Positions 10,564-20,174 of a DNA stretch of 64,000 nt are shown here, one piece after another. The stretch covers positions 1,634,747-1,698,746 of the forward strand of contig NZ_CP047056.1 in the NCBI RefSeq assembly GCF_011065405.1, written 5' to 3'. The position numbers and the translations under genes were made by a program. This DNA is from Succinivibrio dextrinosolvens (lineage in GTDB: Bacteria > Pseudomonadota > Gammaproteobacteria > Enterobacterales > Succinivibrionaceae). The notes beneath the pieces are model-generated. The model was not told where the DNA came from and made no database searches. It saw nothing but the letters and a program-made list of their open reading frames with translations. Position 1 is the first letter of the stretch, and the number at the start of each line of letters is the position of its first letter.

Positions 10564-11732
10564 GTGGATATCAAAGAACTTAAATCTAGTTTTGATGAGA
10601 TATCAAAGCAGGTAAAAAGGAGACTAAAGGTCAGCCTGTACTTGCCACTCTTTTTAATACCTTATTAAGTCTTTTTAAAATTCTATTTGAGCTGTTCGCT
10701 GAACAATCAAAGAAATTTGAAGAACAGAATAGGCTTATTGAGAAACTGACAGGACAATATGCCAATAAAGCATTCGACAGTCGAAAAGCCAATGATGAGA
10801 ATATCAACGGGTGTCGCTCTGAGAAGAAGAAAGGCGTCAATTCAGCTGACAAGAACCACGATAAAGATATTCCTAAAGAAGAAAAAGCCAAGCCTCAGAA
10901 AGCATTCAAGACCGAACAGCAGGTAAAAGTAATCGGCTATAACGGTGAAGAGCTTACAAAAGAAGAGGCAGAACAGAAGATAGGAACAGTCTTTGAAGGC
11001 ATTGATGGAAAAAGATACCGCTACACAAGAGCTCTAGCTTCATCTGTAAAAACTGAAATCGATATAACCTTACTTGAAATTCAGTATTACAAACTCGAGT
11101 ATGAACCAGTTGACGAGCAAGGAAATGCTGTAGCTGTCTCACAGAGGCAGACTGCAGTATGTGCCAAAACTGATTATCTAAAGAAGACTCAGGTTAGTGT
11201 AAGTCTGATGTCTTTTGTCTTATATCTCTGGATAGGATTGAAAGATCCGGTTTACAGAATAGCCAATGCTCTTTATGAATATGGTGTAAACCTAAGTAAG
11301 CAGCAGATATATAAAGACATCAATATAACCGCATGTTTACTGATGCCAATATTCAAACATATGGAAAGCTATATCAGACTTGAGAAACAAATCGGTATAG
11401 ATGAGACCTACCATAGTACGCGAGAACGAAGGTTACTGACAAAGTCACCTCCAGATGATAGGACTAAATCGAAGAAACATAAATCACAGAAGTCTAAGGC
11501 TAAGACTTTGAGGACGTACTTCTATGCTGTCATAGGAGGTAAATACGTATGCCTGTATTATCACGATCCTTACAGAGATTCTGATATTCCAAAGGAAATA
11601 CTGAAGAAAAACGGCTTGGCAGAGGATGCATTTGTCACCTCAGATGGCTTCTATAAGGTACTGTTTAACCTTGAAAATGCTGAAGGAGATGAGGCAAAAG
11701 AGCTGTTTCAGCATGGAATCTGTTGGATTCAT
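10564..11732 (+). pseudogene. IS66-family transposase TnpC, 5' portion (frameshifted and interrupted)
   Basis: From the GTG at 10564 the frame reads VDIKELKSSFDEISKQVK and then stops early. The continuation is in the -1 frame from about 10614 (A5 run) and is open to 11732. It has a helical, leucine-zipper-like N-terminus (FKILFELFAEQSKKFEEQ), a charged linker, and the catalytic part with YRIANALYEYGVNLSKQQI, the first acidic residue in IGIDETY and the second in VTSDGFY. It ends inside the C-W-x-H motif at GICWIH, where the RIT element starts. No tnpA or tnpB is visible, consistent with the tnpC-only ISBst12-type branch of IS66. Confidence 0.85.
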
Positions 11733-11782
11733 TATCCTAATGTTTTTATTATCCTAAAAGAATTCTGCAACTGGCTTAAAAT
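11727..11782 (+). repeat. RIT left terminal inverted repeat
   Basis: This 56-bp sequence is perfectly repeated in inverse orientation at 15167-15222. Inside it the 10-mer ATTATCCTAA occurs twice in direct orientation (11731-11740 and 11748-11757), 17 bp apart start to start, a spacing that could present two recombinase binding sites on nearly the same face of the DNA. Confidence 0.97.
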
Positions 11783-11856
11783 CGCCGTTTTTTTTTTATT
11801 TTACTCGAATAATAGCAATCCACTTTTAAACTTAAAAATAGGAGTATTTTCCTATT

Positions 11857-13101
11857 TTGGAGGTTGTTATTATGAAATGTTCCAGCTGTGATTTAACTAT
11901 TTTATCAGCCTTACTTATAAAACGTTTAAAAAAACTTTGTTTTAAAAACAGTTCAATAAAAATATATGAATGGGGACTGAATAAATTAGACCTGTACATG
12001 AGACAGCTTAATCTGTCTTCTTTTTCTAAATCTGTTGGATTAAAGTTCATAGAGTATCTAGAAAAACTTGATCCTAAGGTATGTCCAAAAACTGTTATAA
12101 AATTTTCTAAAACGCTAATAAATAGACTTGTAGATGAGTTAAATAATGATTTTAAAATATGTCATTTCCCTTCAGTCTTACCGGTTGTTAATGAAAACTT
12201 TCAAACAGTAATTGATGAATATTGTAATTATGTTAGCACTTTTAATAGTCCGGGCTCGGTAAGACATAAAAGAGATACAATTACAAAACTATGCGCATAT
12301 TTTGAACAGGCCGGAGGGTATTCTTTTTTAGAGCTTAATCCTGTTCTAGTTGGTCAAGCTTGTCTCAAATTTCAAAACCATGGAATCCTGTGGATTGTAA
12401 GGGATTTTTTAAGGTATCTCTTTGATAAAAAAATCCTGTTGGCTGATTTTTCTGCTATTGTCCCCAAGCATAAACAACCTCAGACTGTTCCTTCCATTTA
12501 TACAGAGGAAGAGCTTTTAAAAGTAGGGAAAGCTATAAAGTCGGAAGGTGAGACAGTAAAAGAAAAACGAGATTTCGCAATGTTTATGCTAGCAGCAAAA
12601 TTAGGTCTTAGATGCGGTGATATTGTCAGATTATCCATAGATAACTTTAATTTTTCAGATAAGACGTTAGTTTTGACTACGCATAAATGTCCAACATTTT
12701 TACAGCTTGCGTTGACTGATGACATTATCGATGCTGTTCAAGAATATTATTCAGTACGCCCAAAGTCTGAATACAAGGAACTATTTTTAAGTTTACGAGC
12801 TCCATTCGGAAATGTTACAACCAGTGCATTTAGATTCAGTCTACAGAACGCCTTTATCAAAGCTGGGATTAATACAGAGAATAAAAAGAAGGGACCGCAT
12901 GTATTAAGATCATCTCTTGCTTCTGCCATGATCAATAAAGGTGTTTCTTATAAAACAGTACGTAATATTCTCGGTCATCGAGATCCAAAAGTCATGAAAC
13001 ACTACGCCAAAGTTGATATAGAAAATTTAAGAGAATACGCATTACCAGCTCCAAAAGCTACAGGAAAATTCTTAATGTTTCTGAACGGAGGTGGAATATG
13101 A
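11857..13101 (+). CDS. RIT tyrosine recombinase, first gene (RitA-type)
   Basis: A 414-residue site-specific recombinase. The N-terminal half resembles SAM-like core-binding domains. The C-terminal catalytic domain holds the first arginine in KLGLRCGDIVRL (about residue 253), H-x-x-R in GPHVLRSSLAS (about 348-351), the second histidine in LGHRDPKV (about 374) and the nucleophile tyrosine in KHYAKVD (about 384), so it looks catalytically complete. It ends in an ATGA overlap with the next recombinase. The start at 11857 has a poor ribosome-binding site; an ATG five codons later (11872, preceded by GGAGG about 10 bases upstream) is a strong alternative. Confidence 0.9.
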   Translation: MEVVIMKCSSCDLTILSALLIKRLKKLCFKNSSIKIYEWGLNKLDLYMRQLNLSSFSKSVGLKFIEYLEKLDPKVCPKTVIKFSKTLINRLVDELNNDFKICHFPSVLPVVNENFQTVIDEYCNYVSTFNSPGSVRHKRDTITKLCAYFEQAGGYSFLELNPVLVGQACLKFQNHGILWIVRDFLRYLFDKKILLADFSAIVPKHKQPQTVPSIYTEEELLKVGKAIKSEGETVKEKRDFAMFMLAAKLGLRCGDIVRLSIDNFNFSDKTLVLTTHKCPTFLQLALTDDIIDAVQEYYSVRPKSEYKELFLSLRAPFGNVTTSAFRFSLQNAFIKAGINTENKKKGPHVLRSSLASAMINKGVSYKTVRNILGHRDPKVMKHYAKVDIENLREYALPAPKATGKFLMFLNGGGI

Positions 13102-14084
13102 GTTTTTTCAGTATATTTTCTGGTTATATTTCTGATTTTTTAGCTTTTAGGAAACAGACAAAAAGTCTGAGCTGTTATCTCCATGATCAGGCGTATTTAT
13201 CTGATTTTGATTCTTTTTTAGTAGCTCAAAATTGGAATAAGAACTTTGTTTCAGAAACTATCATGCAAAAGTGGATTTCTCAATTAAAAGGGAAAACTAG
13301 TACAATTGCCAACAAAGTTATTACAGTCAGAAATTTTCTTGTTTATCTAAATACAATTCATAACGAGAATTTAAATTTTCTGCCAATAACACCTAAAGTT
13401 CATGATGATTACCAACCATTCATTTTTACAGATGAACAGCTAAAATCTTTTTTAGAATATGTTGATTCTTTACCTCACTATGTAAAATTAAAAAATCCGA
13501 AAACCCAAATAGGATATTGCATGCTCCTTAGACTAATTATCGGGTGTGGTCTAAGAATTGGTGAAACCCTTAAGCTAAGAGTGAAAGATGTTGATTTTAT
13601 AAATGCAATTTTGACAATGAGATTTGCAAAAAATAATAAACAGCGCTTTGTTCCAATGCATGAGAGTCTTAACCAGATGCTAAAGAGCTATTGCATCGCA
13701 TTGGGCATTATTAACTCTCCTGGTAGTCTCCTATTTTGGGATCATTCAAAAGGAACGCCATTACCTCCCCAAAAAATCGGTGGATATCTAAGAAAACTGC
13801 TTATCCAATTTGGCCTTAGAACAAGAGATAAAAAGGATCATGAACGAGGAGTATGTATTCATATACTCAGACATTATTTTGCTTTTAAGTCATTTAAGCA
13901 GGCACAATTAGCAGGGAGAAATTTTAACGATTCAGTGCCTTTCCTTTCAGTATATCTAGGTCATGAGTCATTTAAAGAAACAGAGAAATATCTGAAATTT
14001 ACTTCAGAAATGTATCCTGAAGCGATAGAAAGCTTTAATGACTATACATCCCAACTTTTCCCAGAGGTAATTTTCTATGACTAA
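13098..14084 (+). CDS. RIT tyrosine recombinase, second gene (RitB-type)
   Basis: A 328-residue tyrosine recombinase whose ATG overlaps the preceding stop by 4 bp, implying translational coupling. Catalytic residues are visible: arginine in IIGCGLRIGETLKLRVKDVD (about 153), H-x-x-R in CIHILRHYFAF (about 254-257), histidine in YLGHESFKET and the tyrosine in EKYLKF (about 297). It therefore appears intact. The last 8 bp overlap the start of the third recombinase. Trio members are thought to act together in one integration complex; that is family knowledge, not shown here. Confidence 0.9.
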   Translation: MSFFSIFSGYISDFLAFRKQTKSLSCYLHDQAYLSDFDSFLVAQNWNKNFVSETIMQKWISQLKGKTSTIANKVITVRNFLVYLNTIHNENLNFLPITPKVHDDYQPFIFTDEQLKSFLEYVDSLPHYVKLKNPKTQIGYCMLLRLIIGCGLRIGETLKLRVKDVDFINAILTMRFAKNNKQRFVPMHESLNQMLKSYCIALGIINSPGSLLFWDHSKGTPLPPQKIGGYLRKLLIQFGLRTRDKKDHERGVCIHILRHYFAFKSFKQAQLAGRNFNDSVPFLSVYLGHESFKETEKYLKFTSEMYPEAIESFNDYTSQLFPEVIFYD

Positions 14085-15121
14085 AAAAGTTTATGCTTTT
14101 ATGAGGCTTCTTGAAGAATATTTTACAAACTATCTTCCTGTCTGCGCAGGTCTTAGCAAGAATACAATTAAGTCCTATAAATATACCTTTAAACTTCTTC
14201 TACAGTATATTTTTAAAGAGAAAACGTAAGTGCAGACCACGTCAAATTTGAAGACCTTACAGTTGAACTGATTGAAAATTTTTTAAAATGGCTAGAGTCT
14301 GAAAGAAATTGCGGAATTTCAACCAGAAATCAGAGACTAGCTGCATTAAGCGCATATTCTAAATATGCTCAAGATCGCAACACAGAAGCGGCTCTTGTTT
14401 TAGAAATGCCATTACCCAGATCCCAATCAAGAGAGGTGTAACACACAAAAGAAGTGTATTTTCCAGGGAAGAAATAAAGATTCTGTTAGAATTGCCTAAT
14501 GAAAAATATGCTTCAGGGCTGAGAGATAAGGTTCTTCTTTCTGTGCTTTATGGATCAGGTGCAAGAGCTCAGGAACTTTGTAATTTAAAAGTAAAAGATG
14601 TCATAAACGACAATAATAAAATCAAACTTAGATTGATAGGAAAAGGTAATAAGTCAAGAACTGTATTACTTCCTGAAAATTGTGCCAAGCTACTAAAGTG
14701 TTTCATGAATCATCGGAAATTACAAGGTCAGCTAGAACGCCACGTCTTTTCAAGCCAAACACATGAACAAATGACGGTATCCTGTATTGAAATGATACTA
14801 AAAAAATATGTAGCTATAGCCAAAAACAAGTATCACGACAAATTTACAGAGAAATCATATTCTCCACATTCACTTCGCCACAGTTTTGCAACACATTTGA
14901 TTGAAGCAAAGGTTCCTCTTATTGTTGTAAAAAATATACTTGGACATGCATCACTTTCAACGACCGAAGTGTATATACAGATATCACAGGAGCAAACTGA
15001 CAATAGTATAATGGAGTGGAATAAAAATTGGATTAGTAATTTTAAAACTGAGGTATCAAAAGAATCTCAAGAAAAAGACAGTTATCCAACAGGAGAAGTG
15101 CCAGATTTCTTAGCTACCTGA
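14077..15121 (+). pseudogene. RIT tyrosine recombinase, third gene (RitC-type), two frameshifts
   Basis: Translation from the ATG at 14077 gives MTKKVYAFMRLLEEYFTNYLPVCAG and stops at 14227 just after an A4 run. The frame then continues at -1 with NVSADHVKFEDLTVELIENFLKWLES to about 14410, where a second -1 change leads into the open frame AITQIPIKRGVTHKRSVFSREE to 15121. The catalytic domain is complete in sequence: SGARAQELCNL, PHSLRHSFATHLIEA, LGHASLSTTEVY. Two single-base deletions explain both breaks. Unless the breaks are read errors, the protein is not made whole; an internal start near 14492 could still give the catalytic domain alone. Confidence 0.85.
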
Positions 15122-15166
15122 AAAATTTGACTATAGATTATCTTAAGAGAATTCTGATTTAAGTCT

Positions 15167-15222
15167 ATTTTAAGCCAGTTGCAGAATTCTTTTAGGATAA
15201 TAAAAACATTAGGATAATGAAT
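15167..15222 (-). repeat. RIT right terminal inverted repeat
   Basis: Exact reverse complement of 11727-11782 over 56 bp, with the two TTAGGATAAT copies at 15192-15201 and 15209-15218. It lies about 45 bp after the end of the third recombinase gene. Confidence 0.97.
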
Positions 15223-15250
15223 CTTATTCGAGATCTCGAATAAGATTCAT
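15217..15250. repeat. 34-bp perfect palindrome at the RIT right junction
   Basis: The sequence begins ATGAATCTTATTCGAG and is exactly self-complementary about its centre (between 15233 and 15234). It overlaps the last 6 bp of the right inverted repeat and ends in the ATTCAT junction core. The left end of the element has no counterpart to the central 22 bp. It may be a recombinase crossover site or remnant of the donor site. Confidence 0.95.
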
Positions 15251-15943
15251 GTTAAGCGATACTATTGTATTCTGTTGAATTATGGAATGGATGAGGATGG
15301 AAATCCATGCAGAGAATTTGAAAAGATGAAATGGGAGCAGGACTTGAAGGATGCCCAAAGTTTCGTAGACAAAATCTCTAATGCATTTCATATCTGTAAT
15401 GATATCACTGCAAGGTGTAAGCAAAATCCATCTTTGGACATAGTTGTACTAAAGAACAGAGAGCTGCGGCCTCTGATTGAGGAAATCTGCGCAGATGCAA
15501 GAAGGATCTATGCAGATATAACCACAAAGAAAGATGAAGAGCCAAAAAGGCAATGCTCTAAAAAGTTAAAAGCAGCAATTGGTTATATTGTAAACAATGA
15601 AGCAGCTCTGAAGACTTTCCTGGATTCACCATATGGTCTGATGCATAACAATGCAGTTGAATCCAGATTCAGAGAGTTGGATATCCTGAGAAACAGTATG
15701 CTTGCCTCAGATACCTTTAGAGGAGCAGATAATCTGGCATTATTTTATTCACTATATAAAACTGCCCAGATGCACGGTGTTGAATTTGAAACATACATGA
15801 GAAAAGCTATTTCAGTCATGACCGAGCATATGAGTGAGATTGAATTTGAAAAGGATAACCGAGGCACCATCATTGGTTATAAATCCGACTCAATCTCAAA
15901 AGAGGTATTGGAAAGTGTAATGCCATGGAATTTACACATTTAA
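15245..15943 (+). pseudogene. IS66-family transposase TnpC, 3' portion
   Basis: The frame resumes after the RIT element with IHVKRYYCILLNYGMDEDG and runs to a stop at 15943. It carries the third catalytic acid in MHNNAVESRFRELDILRNSM, the E of the IS66 DDE triad, and a C-terminal tail typical of the family. Joined to the 5' part at ATTCAT it would give a transposase of about 620 residues. As it stands, this segment has only a TTG at 15275 as a possible start, so it is probably not functional. Confidence 0.87.
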
Positions 15944-15983
15944 AAAGGCAAGAAAAGTTATTTCTTACCTTTTACGTTTTTTT
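15943..15983. terminator. Terminator between the IS66-type gene and rpoS
   Basis: A 13-bp stem with one mismatch (AAAAGGCAAGAAA at 15943-15955 and TTTCTTACCTTTT at 15961-15973) is followed by a seven-T run on the plus strand. On the minus strand the stem lies directly after the rpoS stop with an A/T-rich flank, so it may work in both directions. Confidence 0.75.
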
Positions 15984-16950
15984 AGTTTAGATTCTGCATT
16001 CCCAGGGAATTTTTATCAATTCCGTAGTTTTCAAAGGTCTTACGCAAGGATTTTAAAACCTCACTCTGAATCTGACGAACGCGCTCACGGGTCAGACCAA
16101 TCTTCTTTCCAACCTCTTCAAGAGTAAGAACATCCTCATCATTCAAACCAAAACGGTAAAGAACAACCATCTGCTGTTTCTCTGGAAGTTCATTAAACCA
16201 GGCTCTTACAATCTCAACGACTTCTTTTTGATCGACATGTTCAAATGGAGAAACAAGTTTAGTATCAGGAACTACATCCAGAAGAGAAACTTCCTTGTCA
16301 TCATCTGAGCCGCGAACACTTACATCAAGAGGACTGGTACCTTCAAGTAAGGATAACAGATTTCTTACTGTTTCAGGATCCTTGCCAGTTTCTTCAGCAA
16401 TCTGCTGAATTGAAACAGGCTTCTGAATATCTTCTTCCTGAAGCTGACGTTTAACCTTGAGAATAATATTGATTTCTTTAATAACATGTACTGGCAGGCG
16501 AACAAGTCTGGACTGACACATAATTGCCTGTTCGATACTCTGGCGGATCCACCAGGTAGCGTATGTTGAGAATCTGAAACCTCTGTCAGGATCAAATTTC
16601 TGTACAGCATGAATCAGACCAAGGTTTCCTTCCTCAATCAGATCAAGAAGAGGAACTCCTCTTGCCCGGTAATTTTTGGCAATCTTAACTACCAGACGAA
16701 GATTTGACGTTATCATCAGATCAATCGATCTTCTGTCGCCATCTCTAGCCTTGCGTCCAATTTCTGACTCTTCCTCTGAAGATAACAGAGGATAGCGACG
16801 AATTGAACTAAAGTAGTTTGATAACAGATCTACATTTTCACGCGAAGATGATGTCTTGCCTCCCTTATATGGAGATACCTCTTTATCCAAAGTATCAGGA
16901 ATATCGTGGAATTCGGAGCTTAGCTCCTCGGATTCATTTATATTGTTCAT
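15982..16950 (-). CDS. rpoS: Stationary-phase sigma factor RpoS
   Basis: This 322-residue sigma-70-type factor directs RNA polymerase to general stress and stationary-phase promoters. Region 1.2/2 contains [52 protein letters not shown] and [18 protein letters not shown]. Region 4 has [20 protein letters not shown]. The lack of the long region 1.1 of RpoD, the size and the position downstream of nlpD identify it as RpoS. An AAGGG box lies 7 bases before the start. As in E. coli, the main promoter could lie within nlpD; 149 bp separate the genes. Confidence 0.96.
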   Translation of the reverse strand: MNNINESEELSSEFHDIPDTLDKEVSPYKGGKTSSSRENVDLLSNYFSSIRRYPLLSSEEESEIGRKARDGDRRSIDLMITSNLRLVVKIAKNYRARGVPLLDLIEEGNLGLIHAVQKFDPDRGFRFSTYATWWIRQSIEQAIMCQSRLVRLPVHVIKEINIILKVKRQLQEEDIQKPVSIQQIAEETGKDPETVRNLLSLLEGTSPLDVSVRGSDDDKEVSLLDVVPDTKLVSPFEHVDQKEVVEIVRAWFNELPEKQQMVVLYRFGLNDEDVLTLEEVGKKIGLTRERVRQIQSEVLKSLRKTFENYGIDKNSLGMQNLN

Positions 16951-17099
16951 GAGATACCCTTAACATTTGTTGCTTGTTGTTATAATTTTATTAAGCAAAA
17001 TTCATGCAATTTTTGCAACTATAAAAAAGTATAATTTCGCAGTTCTTCAAACTCCGCATTGCAAAAATGCGAATAGTATCTTGTTTTTTTATGTAGTTT

Positions 17100-18260
17100 T
17101 TATTTTGGTAAATAATTTCGAGGGTTTACAGAATTACCCTTGTAACGTATCTCAAAATGAAGCATCACACGTGAGGCATCGGTTGAGCCCATCTTGGCAA
17201 TAACCTGTCCTCGCTTCACATTCTGACCTTCTTTAACCAGAAGCATATCATTGTGCGCATAAGCAGACAGGAACTCGTTATTATGATTAATAATCACAAG
17301 ATTTCCGTAACCTCTAAGCGCATTTCCTGAATATACAACCTGTCCAGCTGCAGCAGCGTTGATGTTCTGCCCTCTAGAACCAGCAATATCAATACCCTTG
17401 TTAGAGGAAGAGAAGTTTCTGATTACGGTTCCTTTAGCAGGCCACATCCATGATACTCCCGATACAGATGCCGTCTTTCCAGATACTATCCTTACAGGAG
17501 CAGATTCATTTATCGCAGCAGGAGCCTTGTTTTCAGACTGAACCTGAGCTACTGAGGTAGAAGTCTTATCTTCAGAACCTGCAACAGGCACAAGTTTTGG
17601 ATTGGTCTGAGCAGAGGCAATTGATTTTGATGTATCTAAATTAAGCTTCTGTCCAACCTCAAGAGAATAAGGTTTCTTCAGCTGATTTGCTTTAACTAGC
17701 TGAGAGAGAGTCAAGCCATGTTTCTTTGCAACTGATACCGCTGTATCTCCATTTTTAACAATATAAATCTTCTGATTATTTGCGACCGGGGTTACAGTAG
17801 TAGTTTTTGAATTCAGATGAATAATCTGTCCCACACTGATATTGTATGGAACGTCAATATTATTTTTCTGAGCAAGTTCTCTGTAATCTTTCCCATAACG
17901 GAAAGCAATAGAGTAAAGAGTATCTCCAGGCTTAACCTGATAGGTCTCATCATTAAGATTTACAGTCCTGGTATTGTAGGAACCTGCATCTGGGATGTAG
18001 GGTTTTGCCTGTTTGACATTACCTGAACTGTTTACATTTCCTCCAGAGGAAGAAACAACCTCAGAGTACGGTCTTACTACACCTGCCTGATTTGTTGATG
18101 GTGTGGAGGAATATACCCTCTGAGACTTGACATTCGAGCTGACGTGAACAGGTTGAGCATATTCAACTTCAGCTATCTTTTTAGGCTTGCTTTGATGATT
18201 AGTGCAGGCCGTAGCCAACACTGCACTTAAAAGAAAAAGAGTTAATTTATTATTCTTCAT
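17100..18260 (-). CDS. nlpD: Lipoprotein NlpD, LysM and degenerate LytM protein
   Basis: This 386-residue outer-membrane lipoprotein has a signal peptide with lipobox LATAC (cysteine about residue 19). Two LysM modules follow (YQVKPGDTLYSIAFRYGKDY and YIVKNGDTAVSVAKKHGL), then a C-terminal M23/LytM domain from about residue 275. The domain is of the non-catalytic kind: NKGIDIAGS has N where active peptidases have the zinc-binding H. In E. coli NlpD activates the amidase AmiC at the septum, and the near-identical motifs GNALRGYGNLVIINH and LHFEIRYKGNSVNP support the same role. It lies upstream of rpoS. Confidence 0.95.
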   Translation of the reverse strand: MKNNKLTLFLLSAVLATACTNHQSKPKKIAEVEYAQPVHVSSNVKSQRVYSSTPSTNQAGVVRPYSEVVSSSGGNVNSSGNVKQAKPYIPDAGSYNTRTVNLNDETYQVKPGDTLYSIAFRYGKDYRELAQKNNIDVPYNISVGQIIHLNSKTTTVTPVANNQKIYIVKNGDTAVSVAKKHGLTLSQLVKANQLKKPYSLEVGQKLNLDTSKSIASAQTNPKLVPVAGSEDKTSTSVAQVQSENKAPAAINESAPVRIVSGKTASVSGVSWMWPAKGTVIRNFSSSNKGIDIAGSRGQNINAAAAGQVVYSGNALRGYGNLVIINHNNEFLSAYAHNDMLLVKEGQNVKRGQVIAKMGSTDASRVMLHFEIRYKGNSVNPRNYLPK

Positions 18261-18329
18261 ATCTTTACATGCAATCTGTGTATTTATAATTATTCTTACA
18301 CAAATTCACGAAAAAATATAAAAATTTTT

Positions 18330-18950
18330 TTAAATTAGGATCTTATACGCAACAAAAATCACAATTAAGAATACACAGATCCAGCCGATTCTATCGATAT
18401 ATTTGCGGATTAAGTGCTCCATCTTATCTCCACCGATAAGAATAATAATCGCCTCAAGGAAGAATCTTAAACCACGACCCACGAAAGAAACGAGAATAAA
18501 GGAGAATATACCTAAAGCTCCGGCAGAGCCTTCATCTGCATAACGCTGAGCAGCACATAAACCTGCGGTTATAGCAATTACCTTATATGGGATTGGAGTG
18601 AAAGCACCAACAAAAACAAACAGGATGCCATAGGTTGTCAGATACTCAGCCGCTTTAGCTGCACTCTTCTGATAGTGCATAATCCTTATGAAATCACTGA
18701 TATAAGGATCATATAAGTAATATCCAAGATAATAGCCGACTACAGCCCCAAGAACAGAGAACAGCACAGTCAGAAATGCATAGTAAAGAGATTTTCTACG
18801 CTGATAAACGCACATAGGAACCAGCATAACATCAGCAGGAACCGGCCAGAAAATTGATTCAAAAAAAGAATTTGCACACATGATAGGAGTTGCAAATCTA
18901 TGATAGGAAAGCTTTTCAAAGATGTTAAATAGAGATGTAAAAATTTTCAT
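18330..18950 (-). CDS. YqaA-type VTT/DedA-like inner membrane protein
   Basis: A protein of about 206 residues with four to five hydrophobic segments. It matches the VTT (DedA/SNARE-associated) domain: an N-terminal re-entrant region with SFFESIFWPVPADVMLVPM, then VGAFTPIPYKVIAITAG, the paired P-x-P motifs of the fold. The start at 18950 (MKIFTSLFN) has a GAG-rich stretch about 11 bases upstream; an ATG six codons earlier (18968) is the alternative. DedA-like proteins are linked to lipid scrambling and membrane homeostasis; the substrate here is unknown. It lies between ispF and nlpD. Confidence 0.8.
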   Translation of the reverse strand: MKIFTSLFNIFEKLSYHRFATPIMCANSFFESIFWPVPADVMLVPMCVYQRRKSLYYAFLTVLFSVLGAVVGYYLGYYLYDPYISDFIRIMHYQKSAAKAAEYLTTYGILFVFVGAFTPIPYKVIAITAGLCAAQRYADEGSAGALGIFSFILVSFVGRGLRFFLEAIIILIGGDKMEHLIRKYIDRIGWICVFLIVIFVAYKILI

Positions 18951-18999
18951 AGGCAAATAAACTCTCATTTCATAATTGAGAGGCTTTTTCTCCGTTTAA

Positions 19000-19485
19000 T
19001 TAAGGATTCTGTTTTTTTACAAGTAAAACAACGGATTCAACTGCTATACCTTCTTTTCTTCCGGTAAAGCCAAGTTTTTCCGTAGTTGTTGCTTTGATAC
19101 TTACACGAGATATGTCAATATTTAAATCTGCAGCCACATTCTCTCTCATTGCAGGTTCGTATGCAGCCATCTTTGGAGCCTGAGCAAGAATAGTTGTATC
19201 AACATTATTAACAACATATCCTAACTCATGAACCTTAGCTACAACTTGTCTTAAAAGAATTCTGCTGTCTATATTCAGATACTTATCATCATTATCAGGA
19301 AAGAAATGACCGATATCTCCAAGACTTAATGCTCCTAATAAGGCATCAGAGATTGCATGAAGAACAACATCTCCGTCAGAATGAGCAAGAAGCCCCTGTT
19401 CATAAGGAACCTTAACACCACCCAGAACACAAGGGCCCTGACCGCCAAATTTATGAACATCAAATCCATGACCGATTCTAAACAT
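19000..19485 (-). CDS. ispF: 2-C-methyl-D-erythritol 2,4-cyclodiphosphate synthase IspF
   Basis: This 161-residue enzyme cyclises CDP-ME-2-phosphate in the MEP isoprenoid pathway. Hallmarks are the metal-binding start [41 protein letters not shown] and the C-terminal [18 protein letters not shown]. It overlaps the end of ispD by 8 bp, so the two consecutive pathway steps are translationally coupled, as in most gammaproteobacteria. Confidence 0.98.
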   Translation of the reverse strand: MFRIGHGFDVHKFGGQGPCVLGGVKVPYEQGLLAHSDGDVVLHAISDALLGALSLGDIGHFFPDNDDKYLNIDSRILLRQVVAKVHELGYVVNNVDTTILAQAPKMAAYEPAMRENVAADLNIDISRVSIKATTTEKLGFTGRKEGIAVESVVLLVKKQNP

Positions 19486-20164
19486 TATCCTGTCCTTCCA
19501 TTAGTCTTCGAGCCATTGCTAGATCTTCTGGAGTTGTAAGTTTAATATTGTCAGCTCTTCCCTCTACAATATCAACTGGATAGCCTAAAAGCTCTACTGC
19601 ACTGGCATCATCTGTTATTGAAATATCAGACTCAACTGCATGATTCAATGCTTTTTTTAATATATCTGTTTTAAAAAGCTGAGGTGTGTACGCCCTAAAT
19701 ATTGATTCACGGGGAACCGTTTTTATTATTCTTCCATTAACAACCTGCTTTAAGGTATCAGCAGATCTGCAGGCTAAAATTGCTCCAATTTCAGATGAAT
19801 TTACCTTACTACACAGTGCATTAAGATCATCTAAGTGAACAAAAGGTCTTGCGGCATCATGAACCATGACCCACGAAGTCTGAACATGCTCCAGACATAA
19901 ATGCACTGTATCGGAACGTTCCTTTCCTCCTTCCGCTCTGATGATTCTAGGATTTTCAGATAAGGCAAGCTCATTGAAGTACTCGTCTTCCCGGCTTACA
20001 CCAATAATAATATTGTTAACAGAAGGACATCTGAAAATAGCCTCAACCGTAAGCTCAAGAACAGTCTTTTTTCCTATAAGAGCATACTGCTTGGGGATAT
20101 CCAGATGCATTCTTTTCCCAACGCCAGCGGCTGGGAGCACAACATCGATTTTAGTGCTTTCCAT
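19478..20164 (-). CDS. ispD: 2-C-methyl-D-erythritol 4-phosphate cytidylyltransferase IspD
   Basis: The protein makes CDP-methylerythritol from MEP and CTP. Motifs include the nucleotide-binding [30 protein letters not shown] and ITDDASAVE. The ATG at 20164 is preferred over that at 20173 because an AGGA box lies 8 bases before it. That gives 228 residues, near the family norm of 230-236. It is between ftsB and ispF in a minus-strand cluster. Confidence 0.97.
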   Translation of the reverse strand: MESTKIDVVLPAAGVGKRMHLDIPKQYALIGKKTVLELTVEAIFRCPSVNNIIIGVSREDEYFNELALSENPRIIRAEGGKERSDTVHLCLEHVQTSWVMVHDAARPFVHLDDLNALCSKVNSSEIGAILACRSADTLKQVVNGRIIKTVPRESIFRAYTPQLFKTDILKKALNHAVESDISITDDASAVELLGYPVDIVEGRADNIKLTTPEDLAMARRLMEGQDNV

Positions 20165-20174
20165 AAAAAGCATC

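Larger units (their letters stand above)
11727..15250 (+). mobile_element. Recombinase-in-trio (RIT) element inserted in IS66-type tnpC
   Basis: Three consecutive same-strand tyrosine recombinase genes with overlapping ends lie between perfect 56-bp inverted repeats, the defining layout of RIT elements. The sequence ATTCAT occurs at both junctions (11727-11732 and 15245-15250). Deleting one copy plus everything between rejoins codons TGT TGG ATT CAT | GTT AAG CGA, giving C-W-I-H-V-K-R in frame with the transposase on both sides, so the boundaries are well supported. The mobile unit is about 3.5 kb. It has no cargo genes. The right end carries an additional 34-bp palindrome absent from the left. 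The third recombinase is frameshifted, so autonomous movement is doubtful. Confidence 0.9.

Noticed and set aside
10612-10620. Programmed -1 frameshift in the IS66-type gene
   Set aside because: The run AAAAAGG would need an arginine tRNA to re-pair on a lysine codon, and IS66 tnpC is normally read without a shift. A single-base deletion is simpler.
11727-15250. Integron or prophage reading of the recombinase cluster
   Set aside because: Three adjacent tyrosine recombinases with terminal inverted repeats and no cargo, attC sites or phage genes fit a RIT element only.
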